A stretch of 64,000 bases of DNA from an uncultured Bacteroidales bacterium (lineage in GTDB: Bacteria; Bacteroidota; Bacteroidia; Bacteroidales; UBA932). Below the pieces are notes generated by a model. The model did no database searches and had not been told where the DNA came from. It saw only the letters and a list, made by a program, of their open reading frames with translations. The stretch covers positions 124,001 to 188,000 of the forward strand of contig UQMB01000001.1 of the NCBI GenBank assembly GCA_900541925.1, given 5' to 3'. Shown in pieces: positions 49,872 to 60,365 of the stretch. The stretch's first letter is position 1. Each line of letters opens with the position of its first letter. The translations under genes were made by a program, and so were the position numbers.

Positions 49872-52800
49872 ATGAAACTGAAGATTGCGCTCGCATTGCT
49901 TTCTGTCGCGTTGTCTTTTGCCGGCAACGCCAGGGAGTATAGGGTATACTCCACAGAGAACGGGCTTTCCAGCAGCCTGGTCAAGCAGATTTTTGAGGAC
50001 AGTTCGTCCATGATATGGGTCGCTACCGAGGATGGTCTCAACCGCTACGACGGCAGCAAGTTCACCCAGTATCTGCATGATCCGGATGATCCCCATTCTC
50101 TGGCGAGCAACTATGTCAACGCGGTCTTCGAAGACAGCCGCGGGCGGATACTCGTGGCGAGCCACTCCGGCGTCCAGCTCTACGACCCGGATTCCGACCG
50201 CTTCTCCGCTCCTGCCCGTTTCGAGAACGGTTCTGGCTCCGGACAGGTCTCATGCATAATAGAGAAATCCGACGGGGAACTGGTGGCGGCCGGGGCCGTC
50301 CTGTCCGTGATAAATGTGAACGGCGGAGACTTGACATTGACAGTCAGCGCATTGCCTACGGTGGTCAATTTTGCCGACATCATATTTGAGGACGAGAACG
50401 GCGACATCTGGATAGTCAAGCACGAACAGGGCATACAGCGTGTAAGCAGGGACGGCGGCATCCACGAATATCTTGCCGGCGATGCCGTCACCGTGATGGA
50501 CATATTCAGGAATGACGACGGGGTCATGTATGTCGCGTCCGTCAACGGCGGACTCTTCCGATATGACCCGCGCGGCGATGTGTTCGTGCGTGTTCCGTTC
50601 GGGGGCAAGGACATCTTCACTCCGCGCAGCCTTGCGCAGTCGTCGGCCCATCGGCTGTTTGTGGGCACTGACGGTGCAGGTATGATGGTGTACAATCCGG
50701 CGGACGGCAGTTTCTGTGACTTTGTCACAGCCGACGGACGTTATGGCCTGGAAGGCAAGAAGGTGCACGACATAATGCGTGACCGGAGCGGGAACCTGTG
50801 GATAGGTGTGTATCAGAAGGGGGTTTACCTGATTCCGTTCGGACGCAACAATTTCAGGTATTTCGGCCCTGACTCTGAATCGGGCGACATCATCGGGTCT
50901 TGCGCCGTGGTGTCTCTGTGCCGCGGCGCCGACGGGACGATGTGGGTGGGGACCGACAACGACGGGCTCTACGGCATCTCTCCTGACGGAAAGCCTGCCG
51001 GGCATTTCCGCCCGGGGCTTTCCGCCGATGCCGTGCCATCGACAGTGAGCGGACTCTTCGAAGATTCCGCCGGACACTTGTGGCTCGCTTCATTTGACAA
51101 AGGCTGCGGCATGCTGGACAGAAAAAGCGGACGCTATCGCCGTCTCGATTTCAGTCACGTCAGCAAGCGTGCCACTCGTCACATTTCGGCTTTTGCCGAA
51201 GACGGCAAGAAGAGGGTATGGATCGCCACCATGGGCTCCGGTCTTCTGTGCTACGATCTGGGCAGCGGACGCGTCTCCGATGCCTCCCGTCTGTGCCGCG
51301 GCATCCCGAGGTATATCACGAGCATAGTCTGCGCATCCGACGGACGCATATATATGGGAACCTATGACGGGGCCTGCGTGCTGGATCCTTCTGACGGGTT
51401 CTCGCTGAGGAGGATATCGGAAGATAATATAGTCCACACAGTCAACGAGCAGAACGACGGCAGCATAGCCTTCGGCGGGGAAGACGGGCTTATGGTCGTG
51501 GACAGGGACGGAGGCGTGCATCGGTACAGCTCCAGGGACGGGCTTCCTTCCGACACCGTGTATTCGATACGGCAGGATGAAGACGGGATGACCTGGCTCG
51601 GTATCGACAAGGGCCTGTGCCGTTTGCGCCCGGATTACAGCCTCCTGGTCAATTTCCTGGCGGAAGACGGCATACAGGGCAACGAGTTCAGCAAGAACAC
51701 CTCCTGGAAGGACAGCGATTCCCGCCTGTGGTTCGGGGGAGTCAATGGCCTGAGTTGTTTCTATCCACGGGAAATAGTCAGTCCTGTCATGAAATGGACT
51801 GTGAGGGTGACGGAGATGTATCTGCACAACCGTCCAGTCACCGTCCAGACAAAATCCGGAGGCAAGGAGGTGATCGACAAGGCGATATGGAAGGCGGACA
51901 GGATAAACTTGTCATATAGGGACAATGCGTTCACCCTGCTTTTCGCGACAGTCGAGCATAATCATCCGGATCGCTTGCGCTTCATGTACAAGATGGACGG
52001 CAACGGATGGGTGACCCTGCCTTCTGGCACCACCAGGCTGTCTTTCAGCAGTCTGCCTGCCGGGAAGCATTACTTCACGCTCAAATGCAGCGACGCTTTT
52101 CTGGAGTCGGACGAGATGCCTCTGCTGATAGACATCCGCCCTTCGTTCTGGGCCAGCGGCCTCGCGAAGGTGATCTATCTTCTGGTTCTTGTCGGCCTTT
52201 GTGCCGCCATATTTATCTGGCGTCTCAATCATTTCCGCGCGGAGCAGGCTCTGAAGGAGTATGCCATGTCCGAACGCATCAACGAGTCCAAGCTACAGTT
52301 CTTCGTCAATATCTCACATGAGCTCAAGAACCCGCTCTCGATGATCGTCAGTCCTCTGCGCAAACTCATCGACACGGACAAGGATCCGCAGAGACAGAGG
52401 AACTACAGGATAATGTACCGCAATGTGGAGAAGATGCTGCTGCTGATGAACCAGCTGCTGGATCTCCGCAAGATTGACAAGGGCGGGCTGAAGTTGTCGT
52501 TCAGCGAGAACGACATGGTGCCGTTCATCCAGGGGGTCATCGGCAATATGGAGGGCCAGTTCGCCCAGAAGAACATAGCCTTGACTTTCGAGCACCCGGG
52601 AACCAACAGTCTCTATATGTGGTTTGACCCGTCCAATCTGGACAAGGTGCTGATCAACTTGCTTTCCAACGCCTACAAGTTCACCCCTGTCAACGGCAGG
52701 GTCAGACTGCTGCTGGAGAAGACTGAAGACGGGAAGAACGCCCGGATATCAGTGATAGATAATGGTATAGGAATAGCTCCGGAAGACCTTGAGAATATTT

Positions 52801-53897
52801 TCCGGCGCTTCTACCAGTCTTCCGGCGGACAGGCCGTGTATAAGGGCGGCTCTGGTGTCGGCCTTGACCTGGCCCGCTCCCTGGTGGAGCAGCACGGAGG
52901 CGAGCTGCATGCGGAGAACAATACCGACTCTCCGGGCGCACGCTTTGTCTTCACGCTTCCTCTCGGTCGCGCGCACATCGCTGAGAGTCAGATTGCCGTT
53001 TCCACCGAGAAGGAGTCGCCTCGGCCGGATGCGGCTATGCCGGAGTCCGGGACTGTGCTGCCGGAAGCCATAGTCGTCCCGGAAGTCGAGCGTGATTCTC
53101 CGAGGACCAAATATCGCTTGATGCTTGTTGACGATGATGAGGAACTCCGCGGCTATGTGGCTTCCGAACTTTCGCGCGACTTCCACATCATCCAGTGCTC
53201 CAACGGAAAAGAGGCGCTGGACGCCGTGTTCGAGAAGGCTCCGGACATCATAGTCAGCGATGTCGTGATGCCTGTCATGGACGGCCTGACCCTGTGCGAC
53301 AAGATACGCCAGAACATCAATCTCAATCACATCCCGTTTGTGATGCTTACCGGCAAGTCCCGCGAAGAGGACAACATCACGGGCATCAAGTCCGGCGCGG
53401 ACGCATATATCTCCAAGCCATTCAACATCGATTTGCTCAAAGCCACGATACTGAATCTTCTCCAGCAGCGCCGTATGCTGCGCAACAACTTCGCCGGCCA
53501 TCAGAGCCATGCGGACAAACTCTCGACACCTGAGATCAAGACTCCTGACGAGAGGCTTCTGGAAAGGGTGATGAGGGTGCTGGACGCCAACATGGGCAAT
53601 CCGGAGCTCACCATTGAGCAGCTCGCCGGTGAGGTGGGAATCAGCAGGGTGCATCTGCACCGCAAACTCAAGGAGCTCACCAACCAGACCACCAGCGATT
53701 TTATCCGGAACGCCCGTCTTTCCAAGGCGGCGAGGCTTCTCTCGTCCGGCAGACAATCAATTAGCGAAGTCGCCGCTCTCGTTGGATTCGAGAATCAGGC
53801 GAACTTCGCTACTGCATTCAAGAAACTCTACGGGGTCACGCCCCGTGAGTATATGAACAACCAGACTGCGTCTACTTGCAGTACAGGTTCAGAATAG
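49872..53897 (+). CDS. Hybrid two-component system sensor-regulator (HTCS)
   Basis: A single 1,341-residue protein that senses a glycan product outside and binds DNA inside. Signal peptide (ends near GNA), two seven-bladed propeller domains made of Reg_prop repeats (WVATEDGLNRY, WIGVYQKGVYL and others), a Y_Y_Y domain (about 665-755), one membrane segment (about 762-784), HisKA with His816 in ISHELKNPL, HATPase (about 876-1033), receiver with Asp1130 in VSDVVMPVMDG, and an AraC-type helix-turn-helix (1230-1333). All catalytic residues are present. It lies upstream of a SusC/SusD locus and should activate it. Its last 26 bp overlap the convergent xylA gene. Confidence 0.95.
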   Translation: MKLKIALALLSVALSFAGNAREYRVYSTENGLSSSLVKQIFEDSSSMIWVATEDGLNRYDGSKFTQYLHDPDDPHSLASNYVNAVFEDSRGRILVASHSGVQLYDPDSDRFSAPARFENGSGSGQVSCIIEKSDGELVAAGAVLSVINVNGGDLTLTVSALPTVVNFADIIFEDENGDIWIVKHEQGIQRVSRDGGIHEYLAGDAVTVMDIFRNDDGVMYVASVNGGLFRYDPRGDVFVRVPFGGKDIFTPRSLAQSSAHRLFVGTDGAGMMVYNPADGSFCDFVTADGRYGLEGKKVHDIMRDRSGNLWIGVYQKGVYLIPFGRNNFRYFGPDSESGDIIGSCAVVSLCRGADGTMWVGTDNDGLYGISPDGKPAGHFRPGLSADAVPSTVSGLFEDSAGHLWLASFDKGCGMLDRKSGRYRRLDFSHVSKRATRHISAFAEDGKKRVWIATMGSGLLCYDLGSGRVSDASRLCRGIPRYITSIVCASDGRIYMGTYDGACVLDPSDGFSLRRISEDNIVHTVNEQNDGSIAFGGEDGLMVVDRDGGVHRYSSRDGLPSDTVYSIRQDEDGMTWLGIDKGLCRLRPDYSLLVNFLAEDGIQGNEFSKNTSWKDSDSRLWFGGVNGLSCFYPREIVSPVMKWTVRVTEMYLHNRPVTVQTKSGGKEVIDKAIWKADRINLSYRDNAFTLLFATVEHNHPDRLRFMYKMDGNGWVTLPSGTTRLSFSSLPAGKHYFTLKCSDAFLESDEMPLLIDIRPSFWASGLAKVIYLLVLVGLCAAIFIWRLNHFRAEQALKEYAMSERINESKLQFFVNISHELKNPLSMIVSPLRKLIDTDKDPQRQRNYRIMYRNVEKMLLLMNQLLDLRKIDKGGLKLSFSENDMVPFIQGVIGNMEGQFAQKNIALTFEHPGTNSLYMWFDPSNLDKVLINLLSNAYKFTPVNGRVRLLLEKTEDGKNARISVIDNGIGIAPEDLENIFRRFYQSSGGQAVYKGGSGVGLDLARSLVEQHGGELHAENNTDSPGARFVFTLPLGRAHIAESQIAVSTEKESPRPDAAMPESGTVLPEAIVVPEVERDSPRTKYRLMLVDDDEELRGYVASELSRDFHIIQCSNGKEALDAVFEKAPDIIVSDVVMPVMDGLTLCDKIRQNINLNHIPFVMLTGKSREEDNITGIKSGADAYISKPFNIDLLKATILNLLQQRRMLRNNFAGHQSHADKLSTPEIKTPDERLLERVMRVLDANMGNPELTIEQLAGEVGISRVHLHRKLKELTNQTTSDFIRNARLSKAARLLSSGRQSISEVAALVGFENQANFATAFKKLYGVTPREYMNNQTASTCSTGSE

Positions 53898-55188
53898 TCT
53901 CGTACAGTTCCTGCTTGCCGCTGGTCTGCTTAGGCTCGCCATTCTTCTTGGCGTAGTCCACGAGCTGCTCAAGACTGAGCTTGCCTTCTTCGAAGGCCTT
54001 GCCCTCGCCGGAGTCGAAGGAAGCGTAACGCTCCTTGAGCATGGCAGGGATAGGGGACTCTTCGATGATAGCGGCAGCGTTCAGGAGTGCGCGCGCCATT
54101 GCGTCCATTCCGCAGATATGTGCGATGAAGATGTCTTCAGGGTCGGTGGAGTTGCGGCGCAGCTTGGCGTCGAAGTTGGATCCGCCGTTGCCGAGGCCGC
54201 CGTTGCGGATAATCTGCAGCATGGCCTGGGTGAGCTCGAAGTTGTCCACAGGGAACTGGTCGGTGTCCCAGCCGTTCTGGGCGTCGCCGCGGTTGGCGTC
54301 GATGGAGCCGAGCATCCCGTTGTCCACCGCCACCGCGAGCTCATGCTCGAAGGTGTGGCCGGCGAGTGTCGCGTGGTTGACCTCGATGTTGACCTTGAAG
54401 TCCTTGTCAAGTCCGTGCGCGCGGAGGAAGCCGATGACTGTCTCGGTGTCCACGTCGTACTGGTGCTTGGTCGGCTCCATCGGTTTCGGCTCGATGAGGA
54501 ACGTGCCCTTGAATCCCTTGGCGCGTGCATAGTCGCGTGCGGCCTTGAGCATGTTTGCAAGGTGGTCCTTCTCCCTCTGCATCTCGGTGTTGAGCAGGCT
54601 CATGTAGCCTTCGCGTCCTCCCCAGAATACATAGTTGGAGCCGCCGAGCTTGATGGTGGCGTCTATGGCGTTCTTGATCTGTACGGCTGCGCGTGCCACC
54701 ACGTCGAAGTCAGGGTTGGTTGCCGCTCCGTTCATGTAGCGTTTGTTGCCGAATACGTTGGCGGTGCCCCAGAGGAGCTTGATGTCGCTGCCCTTCATCT
54801 TCTCGAGGGCATAGTCGGTGATGGCCGCCATTCTCGCTTCGTATTCCGCTATGTCGGCGCCTTCATCGATGAGGTCGATGTCGTGGAAGCAGAAGTACTC
54901 GATGCCGAGTTTCTCCATGATTTCGAATCCTGCGTCCATCTTGTCCTTGGCGCGCTGGAGGGCGTCAGAAGACTCATCCCAGGCGTAACTGCGGGTCTGG
55001 CCGCCGAACTGGTCTGAACTTGCCTGGCCGAGGGTGTGCCACCAGGCCATCGCGAATTTGAGCCAGTCCTTCATCTTCTTGCCGAGGACCACTCTTTCCG
55101 GTTCATAGTAGTGGAATGCGAGAGGATTCTTGCTCCCGGTGCCTTCAAACGGAATCTTGCCGATCTGAGGGAAATATTGTTTTGCCAT
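53872..55188 (-). CDS. xylA: Xylose isomerase
   Basis: Isomerises D-xylose to D-xylulose. The 438-residue class II enzyme has the catalytic His in FCFHDIDLIDEG, metal ligands in NIEVNHATLAGHTFEHEL and GSIDANRGD, and GWDTDQFPVD. It lies between the sensor gene and susC on the opposite strand, with its promoter (-7 box at 55245-55252) facing the susC promoter. A partner xylulokinase is not adjacent. Its 3' end runs 26 bp into the sensor gene. Confidence 0.97.
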   Translation of the reverse strand: MAKQYFPQIGKIPFEGTGSKNPLAFHYYEPERVVLGKKMKDWLKFAMAWWHTLGQASSDQFGGQTRSYAWDESSDALQRAKDKMDAGFEIMEKLGIEYFCFHDIDLIDEGADIAEYEARMAAITDYALEKMKGSDIKLLWGTANVFGNKRYMNGAATNPDFDVVARAAVQIKNAIDATIKLGGSNYVFWGGREGYMSLLNTEMQREKDHLANMLKAARDYARAKGFKGTFLIEPKPMEPTKHQYDVDTETVIGFLRAHGLDKDFKVNIEVNHATLAGHTFEHELAVAVDNGMLGSIDANRGDAQNGWDTDQFPVDNFELTQAMLQIIRNGGLGNGGSNFDAKLRRNSTDPEDIFIAHICGMDAMARALLNAAAIIEESPIPAMLKERYASFDSGEGKAFEEGKLSLEQLVDYAKKNGEPKQTSGKQELYETILNLYCK

Positions 55189-55244
55189 AAAATTTGTGTT
55201 TGGTTATTTGTGTCGTTATCGGTCGCCTTCCGGCGAAATCAGTG

Positions 55245-55252
55245 CAAAGTTA
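55245..55252 (-). promoter_or_regulatory. -7 element of the xylA promoter
   Basis: On the minus strand TAACTTTG matches TAnnTTTG and lies 57 bp upstream of the xylA ATG. Confidence 0.5.
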
Positions 55253-55282
55253 ATATTTTGCAGGCGAGAAAAAAACGGGGGC

Positions 55283-55356
55283 GTAACATTTTTTTCAGTC
55301 TGTGTAACAGCGCCCTTCCGCCCCATCTTGGCAGGTGCGCAAAAAACGATGTAACA
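55283..55356. promoter_or_regulatory. Three GTAACA repeats between xylA and susC
   Basis: GTAACA occurs at 55283-55288, 55304-55309 and 55351-55356, all on the plus strand. The first two are 21 bp apart and the last is 30 bp before the susC -7 box. They are candidate sites for the HTCS or a shared activator that acts on both promoters. Confidence 0.4.
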
Positions 55357-55386
55357 CACTTTATTTGTATACACCGCCGCGTTGGA

Positions 55387-55394
55387 TATATTTG
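55387..55394 (+). promoter_or_regulatory. -7 element of the susC promoter
   Basis: TATATTTG matches TAnnTTTG and lies 51 bp upstream of the susC ATG at 55446. Confidence 0.55.
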
Positions 55395-55445
55395 CCGCAG
55401 ACATTTTCCATAACACTATCAATAACTAACACAATCGTACTCGGT

Positions 55446-58400
55446 ATGATCAATCTATTATCAAAAAAGGTGACGCACATCGCTTCGGCATTGCTGATCC
55501 TTCTTCTGGGAGCGCCTGGCCTCGCTGCCCAGAACCGTGCCATCAGCGGTACAGTCAGAGACGCGGAAGGGCAGCCGGTCATCGGCGCCGCCGTCGTCGT
55601 CGCAGGTCAGCAGTCTTTGGGCGTGATGACCGATACTGACGGAAAGTATGCGTTCAGTGTCCCTGCCGGCGCCACGATCGAGGTGTCCTGCATCGGATAT
55701 GTCTCCCAGACCGCCAAGGTCGGCAGCAAGTCCACCTATGATTTCATCCTCGCCGAAGATTCACAGCTCCTTGAGGAGACCGTGGTCATCGGTTATGGTG
55801 TGCAGAAAAAGAGCGACCTTACCGGTTCTGTCGCTTCCGTGAAGTCCACGGATCTCATGAACCGCTCCACTACTGACGCCGCCGCCGCCCTCCAGGGCAA
55901 GGCTGCGGGTGTACAGATTCTCAACAACTCAGGCGCTCCGGGCAGCGGAGCCCAGATCCGCGTCCGCGGATACTCTTCCAACTCCGGGAGCATCGGACCT
56001 CTCCTGATCGTCGACGGACTCAAGGTTGACAATATCCAGTATCTTGATCCTTCGATGATCGCGAACATGGAGATCCTCAAGGATGCGGCCTCCGCCGCCA
56101 TCTATGGTGCCGAGGCCGGCAACGGTGTCGTGCTCATCACCACCAAGAGCGGCGCCGCCCAGAACGGGACGGCCAACATCTCTTATTCAGCCAGCTTTAC
56201 GAACCAGAGGCTCGGGAAGAAGGCTGAACTCTTTGACGCTTTCGAGTATATAGATTATCAGAAGGCCATCGGAAATGTCACCGATGAACTCCTGGTGGCA
56301 AACAAATGGGACGGACAGAACCACGACTGGTTCGATGCCGTGTTCGCTCCGAGCTGGGCGCAGCAGCACGCCGTCACTTTCTCTGGAGGCAACAACAAGG
56401 GGCATTTCTTCTCCTCTCTCAATTATGTGAAGAACGATGGTATCGTCAAGGGAGACAAGGATGTCTATAAGAGGCTTTCGGCCCAGATCAATGCGGACTA
56501 CAACCTCTTCAAGTGGTTCACTGTCGGCACCAACACGTCAATCGAGAAGTGGGAGACCAAGTCGGTGTCCGGTTCTTCTTATGGTTCCATGCTCAACTCT
56601 GTGATGTCTCTCGACCCTCTTACTCCTGCATATTACAGCAGGATCGAAGACTGTACGCCTGGCATGCAGCAGCACTATGCTGATGGTGATATCATCCTGC
56701 GGGACCCTAATCACAACAATGATTTCTATGCCACGTCAAGATGGCTCGACGAGGCTACAGGAAACCCTCTCCTCCAGCGCGACCGCACAGACTCATACAG
56801 CGGCGGCCTGAATGTGCGCGGATCGCTTTTTGCCAATATCACTCCGTTCAAGGGGCTGGTCTACACTTCGCGTTTGGGATACAGAATCGCCCAGTCATCT
56901 TCACACAGCTATTCCACTCCTTATTGGGCTACTCCTATGGCCAACGCCGTTGAATACAACATTTCCGCCAATGTCAACACGAGCTACTACTATCAGTGGG
57001 AGAACTTCGTGAACTACAACCAGACTTTCGGCAAGCACAGCATCGGCGCAATGGCCGGAATGTCCTACATCGAAAACAACTATGACAATGCGAGCATGTC
57101 ATCGTCCGGTAAGGATATACTCCAGCATTATCTCCCGCAGTACCAATACATCTCTTATCTTAAGAAGGATGCCGTCAAGAACATGAGCAACGCTCCCGGC
57201 AGGTCGGCGAGCATTGCATACTTCGGACGTCTGTCATATTCTTACGCCGACCGTTACAGCCTCCAGGCCAACTTCCGCGCCGACGCGTTCGACTCCTCCA
57301 AGCTCTCGGCGCAGAATCGCTGGGGTTACTTCCCGTCTGTTTCTGCCGGCTGGACCATCAGCAACGAAAGCTTTGTCAAGGACAATGTTGACCGCAGCAT
57401 CCTCTCTTTCCTGAAGATTCGCGGTTCTTGGGGTATTAACGGTAACATCAGCGTGCTGAACGGTTATCCTTATACCGCGACTATCAGCGTGAACGGTCAG
57501 TGGTATCAGTACAATCCTTCTACCGGCACGGGCGAACTCTCCTATGGCTCCGGTCCTACCGAACTTGCAAACCCGGACCTCAAGTGGGAGACATCCGAGC
57601 AGATCGACCTCGGTCTCGACGCCAGGATGTTCAACAGCAGGCTTACGCTCGGATTTGACTGGTATCGCAAGGTGACCCGGGATCTCCTGATTTCTATCGC
57701 TCCTGTGCCTGAGATCGGTGTGAAGAGCACTTATGTGAACGCGGGTAATGTCCTCAATACCGGTGTCGAACTTGAGCTCGGCTGGAAAGACAGCATAGGT
57801 GATTTTACTTATAGTGTAAATGCCAACATGGCTACCTTGCACAATGAGGTGCTTTCTCTCCACAAGGCCGTTCCTCGCATTGAGAACATGGTGTCCGGTC
57901 TGAATAACCAGGTGCGCTCGGCATTTGAAGCGGGATATCCGATCTGGTATTTCCGAGGATATAAATATGCCGGTGTGGATTCTGAGACCGGCGCTCCATT
58001 GTATTACAACGCGGACGGGAAAGTGGTTGACGCCGTAAATGACAATGACCGCCAGTTTATCGGCAAGGCAATCCCTGACGCTACTTATGGAATTACCATT
58101 AATCTTGGATATAAGGGGTTTGACTTCAGCGTATTCGGTACGGGAACCATAGGCAACGACATCTTCTCGATGCTCTATTCCGCTGACCGTCCGAAGACGA
58201 ATTCGCTTACTCATTTCTGGCGTAATTCCTGGAAGACCCCGGGCGGTGACGCGAAATACCCTGAATCGGTCAAAGTCGCCAATGACTGGATATTCTGGAG
58301 CTCAAGCGCGTCAGTGTTCAGCGGCTCGTATTTCAAATTCAAGCAGATTCAGTTAGGATATACGCTCCCGCGCAACCTGACCAGGAAAGTCATGATAAAC

Positions 58401-58565
58401 GACCTGCGCCTTTATGTGTCTCTTGATGATTTCTTCACGATTTCAAGTTATCCGGGATGCGACCCTGAGACAGCGACCACGGGCAACTCCGGAACGATGG
58501 GATATGATCTCGGAACATATCCTACAATGAAGAAAGTGATTATGGGTGTTAACCTTACATTCTAA
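55446..58565 (+). CDS. SusC/RagA-family TonB-dependent glycan transporter
   Basis: A 1,039-residue outer-membrane transporter that imports oligosaccharides. Signal peptide (ends GLAAQ), carboxypeptidase-regulatory domain with SGTVRDAEGQPVIGAAVVVA, TonB-box region EETVVIGYGVQKKSDLTGSV (the SusC hallmark), plug with QIRVRGYSSNSGSIGPLLIV and AASAAIYGAEAGNGVVLITT, and a C-terminal barrel ending KKVIMGVNLTF. The start at 55446 gives the proper signal. susD follows by 15 bp. Xylan or arabinoxylan as cargo is inferred from xylA, CE6-CE1 and GH43 genes. Confidence 0.95.
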   Translation: MINLLSKKVTHIASALLILLLGAPGLAAQNRAISGTVRDAEGQPVIGAAVVVAGQQSLGVMTDTDGKYAFSVPAGATIEVSCIGYVSQTAKVGSKSTYDFILAEDSQLLEETVVIGYGVQKKSDLTGSVASVKSTDLMNRSTTDAAAALQGKAAGVQILNNSGAPGSGAQIRVRGYSSNSGSIGPLLIVDGLKVDNIQYLDPSMIANMEILKDAASAAIYGAEAGNGVVLITTKSGAAQNGTANISYSASFTNQRLGKKAELFDAFEYIDYQKAIGNVTDELLVANKWDGQNHDWFDAVFAPSWAQQHAVTFSGGNNKGHFFSSLNYVKNDGIVKGDKDVYKRLSAQINADYNLFKWFTVGTNTSIEKWETKSVSGSSYGSMLNSVMSLDPLTPAYYSRIEDCTPGMQQHYADGDIILRDPNHNNDFYATSRWLDEATGNPLLQRDRTDSYSGGLNVRGSLFANITPFKGLVYTSRLGYRIAQSSSHSYSTPYWATPMANAVEYNISANVNTSYYYQWENFVNYNQTFGKHSIGAMAGMSYIENNYDNASMSSSGKDILQHYLPQYQYISYLKKDAVKNMSNAPGRSASIAYFGRLSYSYADRYSLQANFRADAFDSSKLSAQNRWGYFPSVSAGWTISNESFVKDNVDRSILSFLKIRGSWGINGNISVLNGYPYTATISVNGQWYQYNPSTGTGELSYGSGPTELANPDLKWETSEQIDLGLDARMFNSRLTLGFDWYRKVTRDLLISIAPVPEIGVKSTYVNAGNVLNTGVELELGWKDSIGDFTYSVNANMATLHNEVLSLHKAVPRIENMVSGLNNQVRSAFEAGYPIWYFRGYKYAGVDSETGAPLYYNADGKVVDAVNDNDRQFIGKAIPDATYGITINLGYKGFDFSVFGTGTIGNDIFSMLYSADRPKTNSLTHFWRNSWKTPGGDAKYPESVKVANDWIFWSSSASVFSGSYFKFKQIQLGYTLPRNLTRKVMINDLRLYVSLDDFFTISSYPGCDPETATTGNSGTMGYDLGTYPTMKKVIMGVNLTF

Positions 58566-58580
58566 ATCAATAATGATACA

Positions 58581-60338
58581 ATGAATATGAAAATCAAGTT
58601 TATTATACCTGCTCTGGCATTTGCGCTGGCTATCGTCTCCTGCAATCCGGACAGATTGGATATACCTCAGAAAGGTCGTATCACGACTGATACATTCTAT
58701 CAGAATGATGAGGACGCCGAAGCGGCCATGGTCGCGGCTTACCAGGGATTCCTCTGGAATGTCTGCACAAAGGAAGGAGGAAACATCTATGCTCCTTACA
58801 GAGCAGCATTCAATCTCTGCGGAGACGACATGTATGCCGCCGGCGAGAGTTTTGGCGACAATGATTATATGGCGGCGCTCAATGAGTTCCGCTATGACAG
58901 CGGAAGCGAAGTCATAAGGAATGCATACAATAACCTGTATTATGCGATGTATTACAGCAACCTTGTGATCGATCACTTCAAGGACGGTGACACTCCCGTA
59001 CAGAAAAGGGTGACTGCAGAGGCCCGCGTCCTGCGTGCCTGGATGCATATGATGCTCGCAATCGGTTGGGGAACCCCTCCTCTGGTAGACCACGTGCTCC
59101 AGTCGAAGGATAACCCTTACAATTGCAACACCTCTCCTGACAACCCGATGAGCCACGACGAACTTCTCCTCTGGTGCGCAAAGGAGTGCGAGGATGCCGT
59201 AGCGGATCTTGATGAGCGCAAAGACAAGTCTGACAAGGATGGCGCCGTCAAGGTGACCAAGGGATTCGCGTGGGCAGTCGCCGGAAAGGCACGGCTTTTT
59301 GCCAAAGATTATGCGGGTGCGAAAAAGGATCTGTTCGAGGTGATCAAGTCAAACAAGTATGACCTTGTCCCTGGCGACAGGTATTGGGAAAACTTCCATC
59401 TGGAAGGTGACTGCAACGAGGAGAAGATATTTGAGGCCAATATTGAGCTCAACAGCAACATTTCTGTCTTCTGGGATATAGTCAACCGTTCGACGTGGAT
59501 GGAGGCTAACATCTGGGGATGGCGTTCAGACCACTTTGTCGCCGGTGCTGACCCGTGCAGCGCATACACTTCCATCGAAGGATGGGGCGGCTGCGGTGTG
59601 CCTCAGAGCTTTGCGGATGAGTTTGTCGCCAATGACGGTCCGGATTCATACCGTATCAAGGCCACCATTGTTCCTATTGAGGACGCCATCTACAATACTG
59701 TCTATGGAAACGATAAGATCGACGGCTTGACTCTTGAGCAGAAGATGGCGAGCAAGGATCTCGGAATCAACATAAAGGGTCTTTACGGACAGTCGTTCTA
59801 TCTTCCGTTGAAGCAGCTGGCCCGCAAGACGGATCTCTCGGCTGTAGGGCAGAATGTGCGCGTCAACAATTTCGTGATTATGCGCTATGCTGAAGTCCTT
59901 CTGATGTATGCCGAGGCATGTGTACAGTCTGGAGATGCCGCTTCCGCCCTTCCTTACATCCAGAAGATTCAGACGCGCGCCGGCTCCAAGACCGTCAGCT
60001 CTGCCGTCACGATGGATGTCGTGAAGAGGGAGAAGAAGCTTGAGATGTGGCTTGAGGGCTGCCGTTGGCCGGACATGGTCCGCTGGGGTGATACCAAGGC
60101 CGTTGAAAGCGCCGGACAGGCGGTGCCTGTGCTCTATGACAAGTTCACCCGGATGCCTGATCCAAAAGACGAAGGCCTTACCTGGCATAAGGACGGCCGC
60201 TTCTACACTGTCCTGACGCATAAGGCGATAGATCGAGGTGACAAGGTCGGCTTCGTGGCCGGGAAGCACGAAGTGTTCCCGTTCCCGGTAACCGTCACGT
60301 CCGTCAACGACAATATCACTCAAAACCTGAACTGGTAG
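58581..60338 (+). CDS. SusD/RagB-family glycan-binding lipoprotein
   Basis: A 585-residue lipoprotein (lipobox AIVSC; NPDRLDIPQKG follows) that forms the lid on the SusC barrel. The helical TPR-like core and the typical late sequence RYAEVLLMYAEACVQSGD, then VKREKKLEMWLEGCRWPDMVRWG, identify the family. It lies 15 bp downstream of susC. A start at 58587 (second Met) is also possible. A GC-rich hairpin follows before the enzyme genes and may reduce their expression relative to SusCD. Confidence 0.94.
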   Translation: MNMKIKFIIPALAFALAIVSCNPDRLDIPQKGRITTDTFYQNDEDAEAAMVAAYQGFLWNVCTKEGGNIYAPYRAAFNLCGDDMYAAGESFGDNDYMAALNEFRYDSGSEVIRNAYNNLYYAMYYSNLVIDHFKDGDTPVQKRVTAEARVLRAWMHMMLAIGWGTPPLVDHVLQSKDNPYNCNTSPDNPMSHDELLLWCAKECEDAVADLDERKDKSDKDGAVKVTKGFAWAVAGKARLFAKDYAGAKKDLFEVIKSNKYDLVPGDRYWENFHLEGDCNEEKIFEANIELNSNISVFWDIVNRSTWMEANIWGWRSDHFVAGADPCSAYTSIEGWGGCGVPQSFADEFVANDGPDSYRIKATIVPIEDAIYNTVYGNDKIDGLTLEQKMASKDLGINIKGLYGQSFYLPLKQLARKTDLSAVGQNVRVNNFVIMRYAEVLLMYAEACVQSGDAASALPYIQKIQTRAGSKTVSSAVTMDVVKREKKLEMWLEGCRWPDMVRWGDTKAVESAGQAVPVLYDKFTRMPDPKDEGLTWHKDGRFYTVLTHKAIDRGDKVGFVAGKHEVFPFPVTVTSVNDNITQNLNW

Positions 60339-60365
60339 TCAGGTTATTAAACACCATATTTTTCG

